A stretch of 64,000 nt of DNA from Hansfordia pulvinata (Eukaryota > Ascomycota > Sordariomycetes > Xylariales): NCBI GenBank assembly GCA_006538405.1, contig BJKQ01000007.1, positions 1,984,001 to 2,048,000 on the forward strand, written 5' to 3'. Under the pieces are notes generated by a model. The model had not been told where the DNA came from and searched no databases. It was given only the letters and a program-made list of their open reading frames with translations. Position numbers and translations under genes: made by a program. Position 1 is the stretch's first letter. Every line of letters begins with the position of its first letter. Positions 56,995 through 64,000 of this stretch are shown piece after piece.

Positions 56995-59900
56995 GGGGGC
57001 ATTTCCTGAGCGTTTCCTCGTGGGGTTTGGTTGTAAGCACGAGAAGTGACGGGTGCGTGCGTGTGTTGCGTTTTGTTTATGTCCTGGGTTCGCCAACGGC
57101 AGCCTGTTGTCCCCTGGGTTGGCACCCAGCCTCGGCTGTTCTGTCTTCTGGTCCTGTCTGAGTAAGGTAGGCAGAGACTCTGGCTTGTTATGATCTGGTG
57201 GGGGGCAGGGTGTGTTTGGTCCTGGTGTGGGCACTATGGTAGTGGCTGTTGCCGTGGCCGTGGGCGCGGTTGCGGTTGTGAATGTGAATGTTGGCCGCTT
57301 TCGTCGTCCTGGAAGGGTGCGGGTTCAGCAGTTCAAGTAGATCAGCTATGTATTCACACGAGTCGATGGGATGGACCGGTAAGCACAGGTTACCATCCAG
57401 GTCCCGCAGACTGGTCAGAGGGCTGCAGAGCGCGGAGCCTGCCCTGTACTTGTACCGGGCGAGTGAATGCTGAGTGGGCGGGTAGCGGAAGCCGGGGAAC
57501 CAGGTTCACTGCAGGGTCCGGCAGCATTTGCCCTCTGGTTGGAGGGGGCACACGTTTCAGCAGGCCGCATTCACTCTATCACTCTGGCCTTCTGTCACTC
57601 CGTCACTCCGTCACTCTGTGCGGAGGGCCGTTTCCCCAGAGGCAGGGAAAAATCCAGAGGTAGAGAGAGGCAGAGCCAGAGTCAGAACCAAAAGCGTTGC
57701 CGAGACGCCCCAGGCACAACACGGAAGGCCAGGCAAGTGGGCCACGGCCAACTTAACGGGCCTTTTGGCAGACAGGCAGGCAGTATGATCCCGCCGTTCG
57801 ATAGCTCGTCCGGCTCTGATAGCAGCGCAACAGCCCCCGAGGCCCCAACTGGGAAGGAGAATGGCGCAATGGGTGGCGGCCCGGCCTATGGCGAAGGTAG
57901 GTGTGCGTGTGCGTGGGTGAATCCGGGCCGTGCGGGCCTCGACTTCTGCCTGGGTGCAAACGGCCGGAGCCTCCAGACAAGACCTGCGCAGCACTCGTAT
58001 GATAGATAGTATAGATGGTTATCGTTGACGACGTCTGCCGGCCTCATCGCCAGTTTGAGCGTGTACCCGGACAATACCAGATCTTGATATGGTCCTGGGT
58101 CCTGGAGAGCCGGATATGAGGTGGTATCATGGAGGGGAACTGTTCTGTGAGACGTCGAGACGGGCCCAGGTTGCTAAAACCATACCTATATGTATACTCT
58201 GTAGAATGGATCTTCAAGCAAGGACGGGTACTCGTATGCCTGGGAGCGTGGGGAGGCCCACGGCCAACCTGCTCGCACATGGCTCGCGGACGCCCACAAT
58301 AACATCCACGCCCGCGTCCGCATCCGCTTCCACGCCTGCTCCTGCTCTTCTGCTGCTGCTAAAGCCACCCCCGAGCAGCCTGGCCAGGGTCCGTTTGTCT
58401 GCCGGCCGCGGCCAGGCGAGACGGGACTTGGGGCCTGCTCTGCTGGAGGAGGGGGGGCGTACCACACTGGGTTAGAGCGGCTACGGCAGACGGGCCATGG
58501 CGAGGGCGCAGACGCTGGCAGGCTAATACCCGTACCCTTAGGCGTGGCGTGGGCGCGGGCTGCTGTGAAAAGACAGCGGTCCTCCTCTCCGTACAGACCG
58601 GCCGCATGGGGGTGGGCTTTGTCTGTAGGTGGAGGGGCCGTACTAGGAAGGTAGGTCCTTAGCCGGGCTAGGCACTTCAACCAGACACGGGGGGCGCGAG
58701 CGTTGTCTGCCACACCGAGCTGGTCCGGCCATTGCGCACGCGTCCCGGGCCTCATCACTCTCTCGCCTCGAAGGGCTCGTACTCGAGGGTCGTCCTCAAC
58801 CGTCTTGCTCTGTACCGCGGCTCTGGCCCCCAACGGCTAGCGGGTACGAGTACGCTGCGTAGACACCACTGGTGGCCCGGGGGAAGTTGACGGGCAGGGT
58901 GGTGGGCCGCGGACTGCTACGTCGCGCTGCTACAACACCGATCCCTCCCCCCCCCCCCGCGCCCGCCGTTCTCGTCGTGGGGCGGCCAGGATATGGCGCG
59001 TGGCCGGCGCCGTGATGATGAGTCGGCACAGACAGAAGGGGTGGGCGGGTGACTGGACTGACTGATCCGGTGCGTCTTGGATGTTGAAAGACCTTGCCCC
59101 ACCCCCATCCCCATGGGTCGGGATCTTGCAGAAGCTCTGCCTACAAGGCACGGGTTGCACCACGAGATTGCAAGCAACCGGGGGCGAGGCAGGTGGACAG
59201 GGGGCTGGGGCAAGAGTGGCGAGATGCTGGTGGATGCTGGCGGGGGTCGAAAGCCTGGTCAGCTCGCTTCTCCGTCACAGGCGCGACGAGTCGTCGAGCC
59301 TGTTGCGAGTGTTCGAACCGGTCGAAACGTCATTCCATGGCCCCATCCCAGCTTGCTTTTTACATGTGCTCGAGCAGGGCGCTGCAGCGAACCTCTTGCC
59401 GGGTCAGATGCTCAGAATGGACTCGAACAAGGCTGGCGAAAAGACATGGGCAGTCGGGCCTCCCAGTACGCAGGCTGGTCGGGCAGAACCTCCGACAATC
59501 GAGGCGGGACTGGGTTGGCGAAGAGGGCGTGGCGCGCATGTCTTCCGATGTGCAACAGTGTCGATGGGGGCGAGCGAACGAGAATACGAGTCGACCGGAA
59601 GAGCAAGCGCCGGGAAGCGGGCAGGCGATGGCCCAGGCCTCTCTCTCTGCGGCCTGTCGTAGGCTGGCTGGTGGTTGGAGGCGAGCCGGGCGGCCAGAGG
59701 GCAAATCTCGCTTGTGGTACGAATCGCCTGATGCCGGAATTCGGACAGAGGAATTGGACAGAGCGGACATGACCAGAGTTTCCCGGCTCGGCCAGGATGA
59801 GGGGAAGGGATGTGGGAGGCAGCGGGAATTGGCCTCTGGATTCCGAGGTTGACTCTGGAGTGGTGAGGCTCGCCCGTGTCATGGCTGAAGTCTGCGTCGA

Positions 59901-62900
59901 ACATACAAGTTGTCTACAGGACGAGCTGTCGTCGTCGTTGTGCTGCTGCAACCTGTCTCGACATCAACTGCGTTGCACGTTGCGCGCTGGGCGTTGTATC
60001 CGTTCCTGTCGCAAACCCATCGTTCCTGCCTCTGCGGCGGCGGCGGCTGCTGCTGCTAAGGTAACGACAAAAACACTAGGCACGCTAGGGTACTGCTACC
60101 ATGGCGCGAGTCCTGGTAGCTCCCGAGCTACTGTGGGCTCCTTCCCGTAGTTGCCGTGGCCGATGAAGACCGCGGAAGGGCCCGCAGCTCACCTACCCCA
60201 CCGCAGGTACTCGGCGCTCTCAAGGGGTACAGTGCAGGGCATACGTGCCAGTGGGTGTACAAAAGCGCGAGCGTGGTATACCCGGGGCATCCAGATGCAC
60301 CTGCGTCCAGGCAGGCACACCCGGCAGGTGTATGTCCCCACGAGAACGCTTGCATCCTCGGTACTTGCTGGTTTGATGAGAGGTGCCCGCCCGAGCACGC
60401 ACATATTGAAGGTAACGCGGTTAGGCAAGACCGGCGCGGGAGGTGCGAGTATGAGTACTGGGGTACATTGAAGATGAGAGGTGCTCATATCTGCTGGTCT
60501 GCTTCATGCTTCAAGAGGTCCGGATACTGCCATCGCGCGGGGGCTGCCGGCAACGAGAGGCCCCTCCTGATGAAAAAGCCCGCGAACTCGAGTGGCCGGG
60601 CACGACCTGATGAACGGTGCGGGCGTGCGAGGCAGAAGCAGTGCCATGTCGCAGCCGGTGCCGATTGATCTTGATGGCGTCAAAGGCGACCACATTCGTC
60701 ATCATGCGACCATGAGGTGCTGGGCACATGTTAACTGCGAACCATGGTAATCCGACGGCAAGACCGGTGTCTGAGTGGAGGTCGAGAGGAGGGAGCCCGC
60801 GTGTGAGGGCACTATCCGTGGTTGAGGCCGTTGCACGATTGGTTCGGATACTCCAGACACTGGAGGCTTGAAGGGGGCGGCTCAGCCCCACTAATCACCA
60901 CCCGGAAGGCCAATAAAGGCCCGAGACGCATTGGATCTAATGCGAGCTTCGCGGGTGGAAGCTGCTGCAGAACGAAGCCCCAGTGCCCCGTATCAAGGTA
61001 GGTAGCCGGTAGGTAGTACCATGCATATGAGAGGTACCTATTTGTCCTTCCAGCTTTTACTGGGGCGGGGTGGGTGTCGCAGCCGTCGCGGCAGGTGTAA
61101 GCGGGGCAGCTTCCTGCACGGATAGATAGATGCTCGTACGAGTACAGAGCACTGGTGAGCGAAACATGTAATGAAGGTATCAGATACACGACGGGAGTGA
61201 GGGCTGCTCTCCTCCTCGGCCCGGGTGCGGAGGAGCCCAAAGATTGGCCCATGTTCGGCGGTGCCTGCGAGCACATCCGAGGTACTGGAGACATGGATAA
61301 TTGTGTCTCCCGACCGGGGCACTCCCTCGCACATGTCAAGTGTCTCTGTCGCCCAGCTGTGAACGGGGGCAACACCAGACGAGCCCCGCCCGCCCCCCCT
61401 CGAGAGGATCCGAGGAGACGAACATCTGCGTCTGCGTCTACGCATGCGCGAGCGCGCGAGTGCCAGAGACACGGTGCCACGGGCTTTCCTCTCAGGTCTG
61501 GCAACCCATGCAAGGGCCGCGTTACGAGTACAACCACTTGTTATTGCTTTCGACGACGCGCATGAGTGCCCCAGTCTCGCCCCGTCTCTCCCCCACTGAC
61601 AGCCCAGTCCAGTCGGGCTCGGGCGCCTAAACAAACCCTTCCGGGTTCGTGGAGGGCCCAGCAATACCGGGTTGGTTCTGCAACTCTTAGGGCGGCCCTC
61701 GAGTTGCCAGTAAAGACAGCAGCGACGACGGCGGCGGCGGCGACAGCAGGCGCCCTGAGGAGGAGAATGGCTGGCTGGCGCAAGGTGACGATATTTGGCA
61801 CCTCGTATTGGCTGGTCATGACATCACCGAGCAACTCGGCTGCGCTGCACGTGGCGAGCAACGCCCACCAGCCAGAGGCATGAGTCCAGTCTGCAGAGTT
61901 CAGGCAGGAATATGGCCTTGCCCTGGTCGTCGACGCGCAAGGTGATACCGAGGTACCACACGCCTTTGGGTTCGTATCACCCGAGAAGACCCAAAGGGTG
62001 GGTGGAGGGCTTGCCCAGCGCCTAGGGTTCGTTGGCTTCGTCGCGTGAGTACGGGTAGTAGGGCACTATCACGAGATGGAAACGATTTGCGGGTGTTTTT
62101 CTTCGCGGGGGGGATGGGTGGGTGTCTTGAGCGGCGAGAAGGGCGGCGAATATCTCAACGCACATCACTCTCACAACCGTCCATCATCGTCGCCCCGGCC
62201 GATCCTGACTGACGGACTGACTGAGTTAGGCGCTCCCAGGCTCTGGCCGAGGAAGTTAGGCCGGCGGCATCGCCCCTTGCCGAGACAGGCTGTGTGGGTG
62301 CTGACATGCTCAAGATATGCCGCTGTGCTTCAGACACTGCCCAGTGACACGGCTTCCGCTGTGATCCTGCGCGTGCTCGGCGCTTACTGCGAGCCATGGA
62401 CTGCGTGGCGAGTCTTGCTGGTGGCTAAGGACGTGCGATGCACAGCCGTTGAGTCCGCGGCCGTGGCTAAGCAAAGATGACAGTCACGCCGCTCGCCAAC
62501 TTGGCGAGCCGAGCCATGGCGCGCCAGTCTCCGTGGGGGTGAGGTGGGTTACGAGTACCTGTGATAAGTAATCGACCGAGTCATGAGCGACCTCACCTGC
62601 GTTAAGCTTTCGACAAGCTACGAGCCGTGATCCACTCGGGTGAACCACGAGTACGCGCGCTCCCGTGGCTCCGTCCACGTCCATAGGTGAGGGAGGCGTG
62701 GGGCCGTGTCCTCGTAAGCGACCTGCACTCGTGTCCCGGCTCGTCGACACGGCCGCAAAGCAGGTGCTCCGTACGGAAGACTTGTTCATGAGCCCCGTTG
62801 GCTCTGCCCTTGCCGTGGCTTGGAGCTGGGGTTGATTATTCACGGAAGCTCCGCCGAGGTCCTCGTCCAGGTTAGATTCGTAGGACTCGGGCCCGAAGTC

Positions 62901-64000
62901 GCCACAGGCATCCTTACTTAGTCCGGAGAAACCAGACTACCTACCTAGTTCCTCCACCTCCATTCTCTGTCAATCAAATTACCCGTCTCACAGGGCTTAG
63001 GGCTTCCGCAGGATCCAACTCTGCAAGGACCTTGCCCTCGACAGAGCCGGCTCTTGCATCGCGGGGCGGCCAGTCCCGGGCGAGATCCCTTGTTGCCATC
63101 TTCATCCCATCGTGGGGTGTCAGACGCTTGACATGCTCGACTCTGGCCTCGGACCCGGGGAAGGACGGCACTCCGGTCACTTCAGTCAACAGCCCGCGTC
63201 CCTCTCTTGCCCCTGTTCAGTGACGACTTTAGCCCGCTTGACCGGTCTTTCCGCATGTGCCGTGGGCTGTGCCACTTGAAGAGGCGGGACAGGGAACGGC
63301 ACCACGGCGTTTCGTGTGCGACTTTGCCGCAAGCACCTGTAGCGAATCGCGATGCAACCAGGAATGCTAGTGGGGGCTAGAGGAAGCTGACTGACCTGGA
63401 CCAGACTTGGGCATGATGCAGCTCCAAGGAGCGCGCCGAGATCAACCGGGATCCGGCCGTTGAGCGCATCAATGACTTGAGACGCGGCACACGGCTGGCT
63501 GCTATCTGCTGCCTGCCTACCCTGTAAAGACTGTTTTCTGGTGTTGCGTGGCCGATCTTGCACGTACATACAACAGCATGCACCTCGAATCGCCGCAGAG
63601 CGCCCTCTCGGCAACCTCGCTTGGGGAAAGATTGCGTAGGACATCTCGAGGCTTGCCTCGGCGAAGCAGGGCTGGGTCTGGCGACATGCGGTGGAAGGCC
63701 AGTCTCTCGAGCCAGCTGGGGGTAGCAGCGACACGGGGAATTTCCCACGGCTGTGTCCGCCGCTTTGCCTCCATCAACGGGATATTTCTTGCTGCAAGAT
63801 CCTGGCCTGGCGTAAAAGTACGAGCAGAACTCACGAGTACTCCGTATAAATACCCCGGCTGCGGGCCCCTTCGAGTGCTCGTACGAGTAGTACGTCGAGC
63901 AGAGCGCCTGGACGACCTCAACAGGGACTAGACTGGTTCGGGATAATAAGGCCGGCCGGCAACCCCCTGCTGAGGTCCAGAATAATCCACGGCGTCGACT
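56995..64000. other. 7 kb right-end region without supported genes
   Basis: The first 300 nt are the leader of the Ndt80-type gene. Beyond, open frames up to about 250 codons overlap on several frames and strands (e.g. around 59080-59850 and 60812-61664), which is expected in GC-rich DNA and not evidence of coding; none resembles a known protein. Dispersed GTACGAGTAC-type motifs are dense here (58228, 58775, 58842, 61133, 61523, 62551, 62647, 63820-63890). A (TCACTCCG)3 stretch lies near 57594. Confidence 0.5.
63845..63852 (+). promoter_or_regulatory. TATA-like element near right edge
   Basis: TATAAATA on the plus strand 150 bp from the window end, flanked by GTGCTCGTACGAGTAG. It may serve a gene beyond the window; no start codon with a credible frame is visible inside it. 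Confidence 0.25.

Noticed and set aside
59077..59951. Cluster of five overlapping long frames on both strands
   Set aside because: Several frames are open together, as GC-rich non-coding DNA allows, and none has an ordered or known sequence.
60812..61664. Minus-strand frames of 241 and 208 codons
   Set aside because: Overlapping in two frames, low-complexity, no recognisable domain or splice support.
1..64000. CRISPR arrays, transposons, secondary-metabolite cluster
   Set aside because: No spaced direct-repeat array, no transposase or reverse transcriptase frame, and no polyketide synthase, peptide synthetase or terpene synthase motif was seen.

Overview
This 64 kb window is nuclear DNA of a filamentous ascomycete, most likely a Sordariomycete. 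Genes are split by short spliceosomal introns (GTRNGT donors, YAG acceptors, CTAAC-like branch sites). The recognisable proteins are typical Pezizomycotina ones: a VIB-1/Ndt80-type regulator, the STRIPAK subunit HAM-2/Far11, Tof1/Swi1, the CTD kinase Ctk1, a small fungal metallothionein, and DUF4048- and DUF2011-type proteins. The genus cannot be fixed from the sequence alone. I saw no operons, CRISPR array, prophage, rRNA, convincing tRNA or intact transposon. All exon boundaries are my own splice reading, checked for reading-frame continuity but not against transcripts.

Layout. 0.65-2.8 kb: DUF4048-like protein (-). 7.4-10.7 kb: divergent ATP-dependent DNA ligase (+). 11.1-12.4 kb: mitochondrial 3-hydroxyacyl-CoA dehydrogenase (-). 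14.0-17.7 kb: Tof1/Timeless fork-protection factor (+). 18.6-18.9 kb: metallothionein (-). 20.5-22.4 kb: NAD-dependent formate dehydrogenase (-). 26.6-27.9 kb: AIF/FSP1-like flavoprotein (+). 28.6-30.7 kb: HOL1-like MFS transporter (-). 31.9-35.5 kb: Ctk1 kinase (-). 38.6-39.6 kb: repeat-rich secreted orphan (-). 40.7-41.4 kb: small secreted protein with a possible Cys/His hydrolase fold (+). 43.8-46.8 kb: seven-helix membrane protein with a long tail (+). 47.9-51.3 kb: HAM-2/Far11 (-). 52.2-53.2 kb: DUF2011 protein (-). 55.0-57.0 kb: Ndt80/VIB-1 regulator (-). The last 7 kb holds no gene I can support.

Functional themes. The ligase and Tof1 act in DNA replication or repair. HADH and FDH are mitochondrial catabolic enzymes. 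HAM-2 and VIB-1, only a few kilobases apart, are both tied in Neurospora to hyphal fusion and heterokaryon-incompatibility biology. The small secreted protein and the 7TM protein are candidates for interaction with the outside world.

The most notable structural observation is that three conserved genes (HADH, FDH, ham-2) each carry one apparent missing base in or next to a C/G run, with intact conserved sequence on both sides. Residual assembly indels explain this best, so naive gene calls would truncate all three. Intergenic DNA also carries two dispersed short palindromic motifs (GTACGAGTACTCGTAC-like and TACCTAGGTA-like).
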